DNA of 5,276 bases from assembly GCA_017609995.1 (NCBI GenBank), contig JAFCCX010000030.1, positions 1-5,276 on the forward strand, given 5' to 3'. The notes beneath the pieces are model-generated. The model saw only the letters and a program-made list of their open reading frames with translations. It made no database searches and had not been told where the DNA came from. This DNA comes from Candidatus Pacearchaeota archaeon (GTDB taxonomy: Archaea; Nanobdellota; Nanobdellia; UBA10117; JABICX01). This document shows, one piece after another, positions 1 through 5,276 of the stretch. The position numbers and the translations under genes were made by a program. Each line of letters starts with the position of its first letter. The first letter of the stretch is position 1.

Positions 1-1
1 A

Positions 2-991
2 CAGATTGTTCTTGCTCAGATTGCCAATTATAATCCAACTAGGTCTATTTATGGAGTTGATTCAACTGAATGGGGTAATATCGGAAACCCAACCGCCAAA
101 TCTGACTCAAGTGCTTTCCCAACTAATACTTATGTTTCTAGTTATAAAAAGGCTCTGGAGGTTATCGAAGAGATTAGTTCTGATAAATATACAAATGATG
201 GGCAATATATTTGGTATGTAGAGTATGATTCAGTAAATGACAGATATGAGTTTAATTGGAAGCCAAAAGGACTTACCGTCTCAGCAGGATATTCGATTAC
301 TGAAGGCACAACCAATTTGAATAATATCAAAATTAGAAAAGCTGTTGATGAAGTAATTAATGCCATTATTTATAATGTAGGACCTGGTTGTGGTAATGTT
401 TCCATGGAATATCTTAATTATAATCCCATGAGCCAGTCTGGTTCTGGAACTAAATGGAGATATGTAACTACTACAAATAAGATAGCCCCAACTCTAATCC
501 AACAGGAATTTGATGCAGATAGGACAAAATGGAATACTGTTACTTTAGATGATGGTACTGTACAGAGAGCAGCAGTTGCTGATAATGATTATAATGCTAA
601 TTATCCGAAGAGTACTGAAGTTACGAGCTGGACATTTCAGTTTGAAGGAAGAGATGCAGACACTGGAACTTTGACAGGAAGTAAAGCAACTGCTACGAGC
701 AATGTAACTTTTAATAAAGCAATTGATTTAGAAGCTAAATTTCAGGGGAGAGAAGCCACTAATAAGCTTATAGAACTTTATTCAAATCCTAGATATAAAT
801 CTACTTTAGAACTCCCACAGGATAATACTTGGGCAATCGGAGAATTAGTTAGATTGAAAATTCCTTCATTTGGCTTAGTTAAGCAAGATGGAACTGGAAA
901 GTTACTTAGGCTGCAGCAAGTAGACCAGACTATTTGGAAAACATTTTTAGAGTTAGAAGAAGACGAAACGACAATTTCGGAAGGAGTATAA
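2..991 (+). CDS. Tail hub / tail-associated structural protein, 5' truncated
   Basis: The reading frame is open from base 2 and ends with TAA at 989-991, so this is the last 329 residues of a longer protein. The first internal ATG (317) is not its start, because the coding pattern continues unbroken upstream. The layout recalls tail-hub / prophage-endopeptidase-tail proteins of siphoviruses: a helical stretch (ALEVIEEISS), then a WYVEYDSVNDRYEF strand pair like the 'Trp-Tyr-x-Asp...' section of hub proteins. Next comes an N-N-I-K-I-R-K segment leading into INAIIYNVG, and finally a beta-rich C-terminus (TLELPQDNTWAIGELVRLKIPS) resembling the segment in which hub domains set up 'G-(D/E)-x-V-x-(L/I)'. 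The similarity is by pattern only. It would act in the tail tip or baseplate. The downstream fibre-like gene overlaps its stop codon, which supports a shared structural operon. It contains a single cysteine. The general structural role is fairly likely; the exact hub assignment is tentative. Confidence 0.6.
   Translation, partial: QIVLAQIANYNPTRSIYGVDSTEWGNIGNPTAKSDSSAFPTNTYVSSYKKALEVIEEISSDKYTNDGQYIWYVEYDSVNDRYEFNWKPKGLTVSAGYSITEGTTNLNNIKIRKAVDEVINAIIYNVGPGCGNVSMEYLNYNPMSQSGSGTKWRYVTTTNKIAPTLIQQEFDADRTKWNTVTLDDGTVQRAAVADNDYNANYPKSTEVTSWTFQFEGRDADTGTLTGSKATATSNVTFNKAIDLEAKFQGREATNKLIELYSNPRYKSTLELPQDNTWAIGELVRLKIPSFGLVKQDGTGKLLRLQQVDQTIWKTFLELEEDETTISEGV
981..986 (+). promoter_or_regulatory. 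Shine-Dalgarno AAGGAG selecting start at 991
   Basis: AAGGAG lies four bases before the ATG at 991, inside the last codons of the upstream gene. A longer in-frame extension to an ATG at 934 would add 19 residues rich in Arg that are an out-of-frame reading of the upstream gene's C-terminus. The site therefore supports 991 as the true start, with a one-base stop/start overlap (TAATG). Confidence 0.75.
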
Positions 992-2001
992 TGACCAATC
1001 AATTAGGTGAAATTTTAGGACAGACAATTTCAAATCAACAAGATATGCAGTCTAGTCTAGTTCAGCCAGGTTCGATTAATACTTATTTTCTTTTTGGTAT
1101 GTATAGGATTAAAGCCAGAACTACTAGATGTAAGGTGGAGAGTAGAACAATCGGAACTGCTTTTATTTTAGGTCATGCTTCAAATGCAGTTCTTGGAACT
1201 AGCACACTAGGAGCTGGTACTATGAGTGGCTGGTCGGAAGTTGAAACCATCTATACTACTCAAGAACTTACAAGTGCAGGAAAAGAATCTATTAGAGATT
1301 GGCTTTACGCTGGAACTGAAACAGAGCCACAATATCTTGCAGTTGGAACAGATAATACTGCTTTTAACCTAGATGATACAACTTTAGGTGCTGAATTAGA
1401 TAGAGTTGGAACTGCAAGAAGAACTACAGATATAACTAATGACAAGAAAGCTATTTTGACTTGGGAAGTAAAAAGCACAGACTCTTCTATAATTGGAAAT
1501 ACAGCCAAAGAGATTGGGCTGCTTAATGCCTCTTCTAATGGAGATTTGATGTGCAGATATGTGATTACTGACCTTGCTATGGTTAATACTAAAGAGTATA
1601 GATTTACAATAGATATAGAACTCGAAGATGTTTCAGAAGGACAATCTTTAGTTCCCACTGCTGGACTCAATCAGATAAGAAATTGGCTTGGAGCTGGAAC
1701 TGCTAATGACCCAACCTACATGGCTTGGGGAACTGGTACGACTGTGCCTGCTGCAGTAGATACAACTCTTGAAGGAGAGCAGCAAAGAAATGCTTTCAGC
1801 ACTGAAAGAAATCATCTATCTTTTACTTACATTCATACTGGCATACTTGAAGAAGATGAAGCAAATGCCCAGACTATTACAAAGAGTGGAATATTTAATG
1901 CAGCTGCTGCAGGAACTTTAATGGGAGAGACTAAATTTGCACCTATTCCAAAGACTGCTTCATTTAGAATACAGGAGGAAGATTATTTTACAATAGTATA
2001 G
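991..2001 (+). CDS. Tail-fibre-like protein with duplicated C-terminal domain
   Basis: A 336-residue protein starting at ATG 991, which overlaps the upstream TAA by one base. The N-terminal 90 residues (MTNQLGEILG onward) have no family I can name. Residues 91-215 and 219-336 are two diverged copies of one domain. Each begins T-x-A-G-x-x-x-I-R-(D/N)-W-L-x-A-G-T, continues P-x-Y-x-A-x-G-T and D-T-T-L-x-x-E, and has a later hydrophobic G-(L/I)-(L/F)-N-A segment. That motif string matches a domain I recall from many phage tail-fibre proteins ('alGtGtta...DttLg.E..R'), usually a beta-structured fibre module. The protein probably forms an appendage or an adaptor between the tail tip and the following surface proteins. 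It has two cysteines and no signal peptide or membrane segment. A structural tail role is well supported by the motif and context; its receptor or partner is unknown. Confidence 0.65.
   Translation: MTNQLGEILGQTISNQQDMQSSLVQPGSINTYFLFGMYRIKARTTRCKVESRTIGTAFILGHASNAVLGTSTLGAGTMSGWSEVETIYTTQELTSAGKESIRDWLYAGTETEPQYLAVGTDNTAFNLDDTTLGAELDRVGTARRTTDITNDKKAILTWEVKSTDSSIIGNTAKEIGLLNASSNGDLMCRYVITDLAMVNTKEYRFTIDIELEDVSEGQSLVPTAGLNQIRNWLGAGTANDPTYMAWGTGTTVPAAVDTTLEGEQQRNAFSTERNHLSFTYIHTGILEEDEANAQTITKSGIFNAAAAGTLMGETKFAPIPKTASFRIQEEDYFTIV
1261..1998 (+). repeat. Tandem protein-level domain duplication
   Basis: Codons for residues 91-215 (1261-1635) and 219-336 (1645-1998) encode two homologous domains. 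Shared anchors in the same order are AG...IR.WL.AGT, P.Y.A.GT, DTTL..E and, later, (G)(L/I)(L/F)NA. The nucleotide copies have diverged strongly, so this is an old duplication rather than a recent one. Confidence 0.7.
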
Positions 2002-2021
2002 TTTATATATTTGAAAAGATT

Positions 2022-2027
2022 AGGAGG
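2022..2027 (+). promoter_or_regulatory. Shine-Dalgarno AGGAGG for gene at 2033
   Basis: A near-perfect AGGAGG(T) sits five bases before ATG 2033, in the 31-base gap after the fibre gene. This is the largest intergenic gap in the window and one of the strongest ribosome-binding sites, suggesting the small protein is made in quantity. Confidence 0.75.
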
Positions 2028-2032
2028 TTAAT

Positions 2033-2287
2033 ATGGCAACACAAAAAGAACAGGATATATTAAAAAAATTTACAGATGAAGGTTTTGGACTTTCTCAACA
2101 GGCTTTGGGAATTTTAACTAAATTAGATAGTTGGGAAGAGAATTGTACTAAAATAATTAATATAGCTAAAGAAAGAAAATTCATAATAGCTGGTGGGGAT
2201 ATACTTAGATTTATAGTTAGGGGTGATTTGCCCACCGCAATAGTTACTGCTGAGGATGTTCCAGATATGCCTTTGGGGAGTGAATAA
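2033..2287 (+). CDS. Small helical protein, resembles polymerase small-subunit N-terminal domain
   Basis: An 84-residue protein with a strong AGGAGG site. Residues 6-62 read as several short helices with the spacing I-L-K-K-F-x-x-x-G-x-x-L-x-x-x-A-L-x-x-L, then K-I-I-N-I-A-K and I-L-R-F-I. That hydrophobic pattern resembles the N-terminal helical domain of the archaeal DNA polymerase D small subunit (DP1) and of eukaryotic Pol epsilon subunit 2 (the Dpoe2NT family). In those proteins the domain is fused to an inactive or nuclease phosphoesterase; here it stands alone. The C-terminal 20 residues (LPTAIVTAEDVPDMPLGSE) look like a short acidic tail. Its place between two structural genes suggests a virion or assembly role, perhaps a protein-protein adaptor, but a replication role cannot be excluded. 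The gene is very likely real; the family resemblance comes from memory of the pattern and is uncertain. Confidence 0.8.
   Translation: MATQKEQDILKKFTDEGFGLSQQALGILTKLDSWEENCTKIINIAKERKFIIAGGDILRFIVRGDLPTAIVTAEDVPDMPLGSE
2275..2280 (+). promoter_or_regulatory. Shine-Dalgarno GGGGAG inside upstream gene
   Basis: GGGGAG lies seven bases before ATG 2288, within the last codons of the 84-aa gene, whose TAA (2285-2287) directly abuts the ATG. The arrangement implies coupled translation of the small protein and the cysteine-rich protein. Confidence 0.65.
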
Positions 2288-3406
2288 ATGGCTGGCGAAT
2301 CTGTTTTTCCTAAAAGTGATGGTGATGTAATGTATGCAGATGATGTAAATACAATATATGATATTTCTACTAGAACTATATTAGAAAATGCTATGCAAAT
2401 TACTTGTAATAGTCAATGTGCTGGGACTACTGAAGTAAGCAAAACTTATGTAGTTTCTGATACTATGATTGATGCTACTGGTTATAATAATACAATTTGT
2501 ACTGGAGATACTACTTCCATTTATAATGCTACTTATGACCATTATACAAATTGTGTGATTTCTTGTACAGAATTATTAAGTACAATAGTTAGATGTGATT
2601 TATGTACTTTTTGTTGTTGTACAACTGCGGACCCAGATGGATATAATACTGCAATAGATTGTTGTATGGGTGGTTATACTTGTGTTTGTACTTGTCAAAG
2701 TGGTGGTTCTACTCCACAAGCTTTAATTTGTCATTGTTCTTGTGGCAGTCTAATAAATTTAAATGATTATGCTGTTATGAATCTATGTATATATAGTTCA
2801 AGAATGGCCAAATCTGGTTCTTGTGGAACTGCAATAGCTTGTAGTAAAATATCAGTAACAGATGGTTGTGAAGTCAATAATGTTTTTAGTGGTTGTATTT
2901 GTGGTACCAATTCTTGTACTTGTACTTATTTATTATCCTATGTTAGAACAGGGGCAAATGCTTTTAATGTTTATTGTAATAATATATGCATTGGAAATTC
3001 TACTGCAACGGATTTATGTATTTGTATGACAAATTATACTTGTGCTCAGCATCCTCCAGCTACAAATTATACTTGTGCTATTTCTTCTACTTTTGTTTGT
3101 CAATGTGGTTGTACCTTGGGAAATAGTAAAATAGTTTCAGAACTTCAATGTTTTGATGATTGTATAGAAGGAGTTTATTTTACTTATGATGGCTGTGTTC
3201 CTTCAACTGCTTGTATTAGAATGGATGTAAAAGATTGTGTTGGAACAGTTATAGGATGTTGTTTATGTCCAAATGTATATCAAGCTCTTACAACCAAAAC
3301 ACATTGTTGTGCTATATTTGACATTCATCAATATGTAAGTGGAGCTTGTGTAGAAGGCTCTTCTATTAAATCATATGCTTTAGCTGTCGATACAGTTATA
3401 AGTTAA
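2288..3406 (+). CDS. Ultra-cysteine-rich putative virion surface protein
   Basis: A 372-residue protein with 46 cysteines (about 12%), no tryptophan, few Lys/Arg (about 13) and many Thr, Ser, Asn, Gly and Asp; nearly every Cys codon is TGT. All cysteines lie between residues 40 and 354. The first 39 residues (with G-D-V-M-Y-A-D-D-V-N near residues 12-21, similar to the attachment ends of phage fibre proteins) and the last 18 residues have none. Many cysteines alternate: C-x-C-x-C at 132-136, 148-152 and 271-275; C-x-C at 203-205, 210-212, 244-246 and 325-327; CCC at 109-111. Alternation in Thr/Val/Ile-rich sequence suggests beta strands with one cysteine-lined face. Disulfide cross-linking outside the cell or metal binding are both possible. 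Five N-x-S/T sites lie at 67, 80, 237, 249 and 260. There is no signal peptide or membrane helix. Position after tail genes suggests an exposed appendage. I recognise no family; the function is unknown. Confidence 0.8.
   Translation: MAGESVFPKSDGDVMYADDVNTIYDISTRTILENAMQITCNSQCAGTTEVSKTYVVSDTMIDATGYNNTICTGDTTSIYNATYDHYTNCVISCTELLSTIVRCDLCTFCCCTTADPDGYNTAIDCCMGGYTCVCTCQSGGSTPQALICHCSCGSLINLNDYAVMNLCIYSSRMAKSGSCGTAIACSKISVTDGCEVNNVFSGCICGTNSCTCTYLLSYVRTGANAFNVYCNNICIGNSTATDLCICMTNYTCAQHPPATNYTCAISSTFVCQCGCTLGNSKIVSELQCFDDCIEGVYFTYDGCVPSTACIRMDVKDCVGTVIGCCLCPNVYQALTTKTHCCAIFDIHQYVSGACVEGSSIKSYALAVDTVIS
3029..3079 (+). repeat. In-frame 18-base direct repeat, 33-base period
   Basis: The 18-base unit ACAAATTATACTTGTGCT occurs at 3029-3046 and again at 3062-3079, identical in both. 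The offset is 33 bases, so both copies encode TNYTCA (residues 248-253 and 259-264), each with an N-glycosylation-type N-Y-T next to a cysteine. It suggests a recent local duplication or an 11-residue structural period inside the cysteine-rich protein. Confidence 0.85.
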
Positions 3407-3410
3407 GAAA

Positions 3411-3417
3411 GGGAGGT
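3411..3417 (+). promoter_or_regulatory. Shine-Dalgarno GGGAGGT selecting start at 3426
   Basis: GGGAGGT lies eight bases before ATG 3426. A TTG at 3417 would also open the frame but overlaps the binding site itself, so 3426 is the credible start. Confidence 0.8.
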
Positions 3418-3425
3418 TGAATAGA

Positions 3426-4304
3426 ATGAATAGAATAATACAAATAGATGGAGGCATTGGTAGGTGCATTGCCTTCACAGGTGCCTTGAGGCATTTAAAG
3501 GAAAAATACCCAAAAGACAAGATAACAATACTGACTTCGGTTCCAGAGATATTTTACAACAATAATGACATTGACAAGGTTTATCCATTGAATACACCTT
3601 ATCTTTTTGAAAATGTAATTCAGAAAGGTCATTATTTTAAGCCAGAACCATATAATATGTATGAATATTATGTAGAGGATAAACATATATCAACTTGTTT
3701 TAATAAAGAGATGACAGACGATGATTTATTTGTTAAGCCAATAATCAACTTAACTGAAAAAGAAAAGAAAGAAGCACAACTATGGGTTAGCAAACAACCA
3801 AGACCAATTATTTTATTTCAACCTCATGGAATGCATGGAGGAAAAGGGTTGCCAGATATGACTTATAGAAGTTTAACAGATGAATTTGCAGAGAAGCTTG
3901 GCAAAGAAATGCAAAAGAAGTATGATATTTATATTGTAAAATCCCAAGACCAAAAAGGTATAAAAGATTTAAAAACATTTAATGGATTGAGTATAAGACA
4001 AATAATTGCATTAGTGCCTTATGTTCATGGTATAGTTTGCTGTGATTCATTCATGCAACATGCTTGTGGAGCTTTTGGAAAAAAAGCAATAGTCTTTTGG
4101 GGAGCAACAATTCCTGAAAATTTGGGTTATGAAACCAATGTAAATATCTTGCCCAAGAAGAAAAGGATAAGGATACCAAACAGATTGCCACATAATTATC
4201 TTGATGTAGAGAATATAAATAAGGGGGTGAATGAATTTGGTGATGAAGAAATTAAAAGAGTTATGGAAGAACTTGATAAACCTAATAGTAAAAAAAGCAG
4301 ATAA
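3426..4304 (+). CDS. GT9 family (heptosyltransferase-like) glycosyltransferase
   Basis: A 292-residue protein with the two-domain GT-B signature of glycosyltransferase family 9. The N-terminus reads IIQIDGGIGRCIAFTGALRHLKEKYP then ITILTS, which matches the family's 'ii..gglGD.l..tpalr.lk..yP...it.lt' opening, followed by NNNDIDKVYPL ('n..id.v'). The C-terminal domain has ILFQPHG...GGKGLPD (about 129-144) and the hallmark CCDSFMQHACGAFGKKAIVFWGAT near 205-228, equivalent to 'D(T/S)...H.A.A.gk....fG.t', which lines the nucleotide-sugar site. The usual family length is about 320-350, so it is compact but not obviously broken. One departure is Gly-Arg (12-13) where many members have Gly-Asp. Family members transfer heptose or other sugars from nucleotide donors to surface glycans; donor and acceptor here are unknown. 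It lies directly after the cysteine-rich gene and overlaps the transglutaminase-like gene by 74 bases. Confidence 0.85.
   Translation: MNRIIQIDGGIGRCIAFTGALRHLKEKYPKDKITILTSVPEIFYNNNDIDKVYPLNTPYLFENVIQKGHYFKPEPYNMYEYYVEDKHISTCFNKEMTDDDLFVKPIINLTEKEKKEAQLWVSKQPRPIILFQPHGMHGGKGLPDMTYRSLTDEFAEKLGKEMQKKYDIYIVKSQDQKGIKDLKTFNGLSIRQIIALVPYVHGIVCCDSFMQHACGAFGKKAIVFWGATIPENLGYETNVNILPKKKRIRIPNRLPHNYLDVENINKGVNEFGDEEIKRVMEELDKPNSKKSR
4221..4230 (+). promoter_or_regulatory. Near-consensus Shine-Dalgarno before 4231, start ambiguous
   Basis: AAGGGGGTGA differs by one base from the extended consensus AAGGAGGTGA but touches ATG 4231, giving unusually short spacing. In-frame TTG 4237, GTG 4240 and ATG 4243 follow at longer spacing, so the true start could be up to four codons later. 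The site lies inside the glycosyltransferase gene. Confidence 0.5.
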
Positions 4305-5088
4305 AACTGATTATTCCAATTACGATTATAGAGAATCTCTCCATAAAAATATGGCGGAAGGTTGGGAAAGCAAAGAAGAGAAAAAGCTCATAGACAAAGT
4401 CTGCGACAAGGCGGAGGCTTGGGACAAGCTACAATTAGAAAAGAAAGAAAGAGAGGAAAGTGAGAGATTAGAGGATTATTATAATAATAAGTATCCAAAG
4501 AGAACCATATACTACAATGGAAGAACAATTCCAAATTATGGCAAATACTCAATTGATGTAAGGGATTTTTTTGTCAATCCGAACTCAGATGAACTCCAAA
4601 GGATAGTGAAGGATATAAAAAATTGGAATGATGACAGGAAGGCTCTCTACTGCCAGAAATGGGTAAAGAATAACATTAGTTATGTTTCGGATAAAACAAA
4701 TTTCAATATGCCAGAATACTGGGCTTACCCGCAAGAAGTTCTTCATCTGAAGAAAGATGACTGCGATGGAGGAGCCATCTTAATGGCTAACCTGATGCTG
4801 GCATCCGGAATTCCTTACTGGAAAATAAGGTTAAACGCAGGAAGGGTCTATAACTCTTCTGGAACTTATTTAGGCGGACACTGTTGGCTGAATTATTTTT
4901 ATGAGAAGGCGAGTATGTGGGTTTCTATGGATTGGTGTTTTTATTCCAAACTCACTCCATTGGACCAGAGACCGGATTATAAGAATGAAACAATCTATGG
5001 ATACGGAGAAGTTTGGTTCAGTTGGAATAGCCGTTTCAGTTTTGCTAAATCAACTGCCAAAAAAACTGATGAAATAAAGATAAAATGA
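4231..5088 (+). CDS. Transglutaminase-like cysteine protease-fold enzyme
   Basis: A 285-residue protein (281 if it starts at 4243) with the core motifs of the transglutaminase-like superfamily. These are D-D-C-D-G-G-A-I-L-M-A-N-L-M-L-A-S-G-I-P with nucleophile Cys178, G-G-H-C-W with His217, and W-V-S-M-D-W with Asp234. All three catalytic residues are present in the right order and spacing, so the enzyme is probably active. Family members hydrolyse peptide or amide bonds or form isopeptide links. Residues 1-22 form a basic amphipathic helix; 45-82 are highly charged (Lys/Glu) and likely helical or coiled-coil; 91-150 contain YYNGRTIPNYG and a K-x-W-V-x-x-N-I-S-Y helix typical of the region before the catalytic Cys. 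No secretion signal is evident. It overlaps the glycosyltransferase by 74 bases. Its target is unknown; virion proteins encoded alongside or host surface peptides are candidates. Confidence 0.85.
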   Translation: MNLVMKKLKELWKNLINLIVKKADKTDYSNYDYRESLHKNMAEGWESKEEKKLIDKVCDKAEAWDKLQLEKKEREESERLEDYYNNKYPKRTIYYNGRTIPNYGKYSIDVRDFFVNPNSDELQRIVKDIKNWNDDRKALYCQKWVKNNISYVSDKTNFNMPEYWAYPQEVLHLKKDDCDGGAILMANLMLASGIPYWKIRLNAGRVYNSSGTYLGGHCWLNYFYEKASMWVSMDWCFYSKLTPLDQRPDYKNETIYGYGEVWFSWNSRFSFAKSTAKKTDEIKIK

Positions 5089-5210
5089 CACTCAGGAAAG
5101 TGCTTAAGAAAATCAAAAACTTTGCTATGGACTTTTTATTTAGTGAAGAATGGGTTATAATAGACAAGCCATATGGAAAGTGGAAAGTTGTCAGGCGAAG
5201 AAGAAAATGA
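5085..5210 (+). CDS. Small basic protein of unknown function
   Basis: A 41-residue reading frame beginning with an ATGA overlap on the stop codon of the transglutaminase-like gene and ending with TGA 5208-5210. The sequence has a basic helical start (M-T-L-R-K-V-L-K-K-I-K-N), a hydrophobic middle (FAMDFLFSEEWVIID) and a very basic end (V-V-R-R-R-R-K). There is no strong ribosome-binding site, so translation is probably coupled to the upstream gene. It could bind nucleic acid, membrane or a partner protein. I recognise no family. Support rests on the exact ATGA overlap, the in-register packing with both neighbours and the same AT-rich codon use. Confidence 0.55.
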   Translation: MTLRKVLKKIKNFAMDFLFSEEWVIIDKPYGKWKVVRRRRK

Positions 5211-5276
5211 ATGGAAATGAAAAGAAGTAAATTTGTACAAAGAAAGGCAGACTTGGAAGAGCTGCTATCAGAAGGG
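5211..5276 (+). CDS. Start of a further gene, 3' truncated
   Basis: An ATG at 5211 directly follows the preceding TGA and stays open for 22 codons to the window end (MEMKRSKFVQRKADLEELLSEG in two parts: MEMKRSKFVQRK, then ADLEELLSEG). The fragment is charged and helical-looking. An ATG at 5217 (third residue) is an alternative start. The competing ATG at 5207, which would give an ATGA overlap, stops after seven codons. Too little is visible to assign a function. Confidence 0.45.
   Translation, partial: MEMKRSKFVQRKADLEELLSEG

Noticed and set aside
6..221. Plus-strand 71-aa frame near the window start
   Set aside because: Overlaps the hub gene in another frame; the hub frame has the phage-like composition and remains open to the window edge.
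142..366. Minus-strand reading frame of 74 aa
   Set aside because: Antisense to the truncated hub gene; composition typical of a shadow and no ribosome site.
1305..1670. Minus-strand reading frame of 121 aa
   Set aside because: Antisense to the fibre-like gene, whose domain motifs clearly explain the same bases.
2002..2010. TTTATATAT, like an archaeal TATA box, in the gap before the 84-aa gene
   Set aside because: Such strings are common in AT-rich DNA, no BRE-like purine element is clear, and initiation about 25 bases on would fall at or after the Shine-Dalgarno site.
2601..3080. TTGT/CTTGT-rich stretch as a simple-sequence or CRISPR-like repeat
   Set aside because: The recurrence follows Thr-Cys and Cys codons in frame; there are no regular spacers or constant repeat units apart from the one 18-base pair.
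2288..3406. Cysteine richness as an artefact of wrong frame or recoded TGT codons
   Set aside because: The frame has a good ribosome site, abuts its upstream gene, stays open for 372 codons, and starts with a normal cysteine-free N-terminus; no known code reassigns TGT in viruses or prokaryotes.
5207..5230. ATG 5207 overlapping TGA as an ATGA-coupled gene
   Set aside because: It ends after seven codons; the frame from 5211 stays open to the window end.

Overview
The window looks like part of the structural (tail / host-contact) module of a tailed virus or provirus. It is AT-rich, and every supported gene lies on the + strand. The genes are packed head to tail with overlaps or gaps of at most about 30 bases, and most have strong Shine-Dalgarno sites of the GGAGG type. 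Arginine is coded almost only by AGA/AGG. Together with a small protein that resembles the N-terminal helical domain of archaeal/eukaryotic B-family polymerase small subunits, this leans toward an archaeal virus (a DPANN- or euryarchaeote-like host). A low-GC bacterial phage is not excluded.

Layout: (1) 2-991 is the 3' part of a tail-hub / tail-associated structural protein, cut by the window edge. (2) 991-2001 is a tail-fibre-like protein whose C-terminal two thirds is a tandem duplication of a fibre-type domain. (3) 2033-2287 is a small helical protein of 84 aa. (4) 2288-3406 is an extraordinary 372-aa protein with 46 cysteines, nearly all TGT-coded. They are confined to residues 40-354, between a cysteine-free N-terminal tail that looks like a virion-attachment segment and a cysteine-free C-terminus. 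(5) 3426-4304 is a GT9 (heptosyltransferase-like) glycosyltransferase. (6) 4231-5088 is a transglutaminase-like papain-fold enzyme with an intact Cys-His-Asp triad. (7) 5085-5210 is a 41-aa basic protein. (8) 5211-5276 is the start of a further gene that runs off the window.

The most interesting part is 2288-5088. A cysteine-saturated, probably beta-structured surface protein is followed directly by a sugar-transferring enzyme and a thiol acyl-transfer/protease-fold enzyme. A reasonable inference, not shown by the sequence, is that these genes build or modify the exposed end of the virion (disulfide or metal cross-linking, glycosylation, isopeptide formation or processing), or alter the host surface. 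There is no stretch above 300 bases without a gene. I saw no tRNA, rRNA, CRISPR array, insertion sequence, attachment site or convincing terminator.
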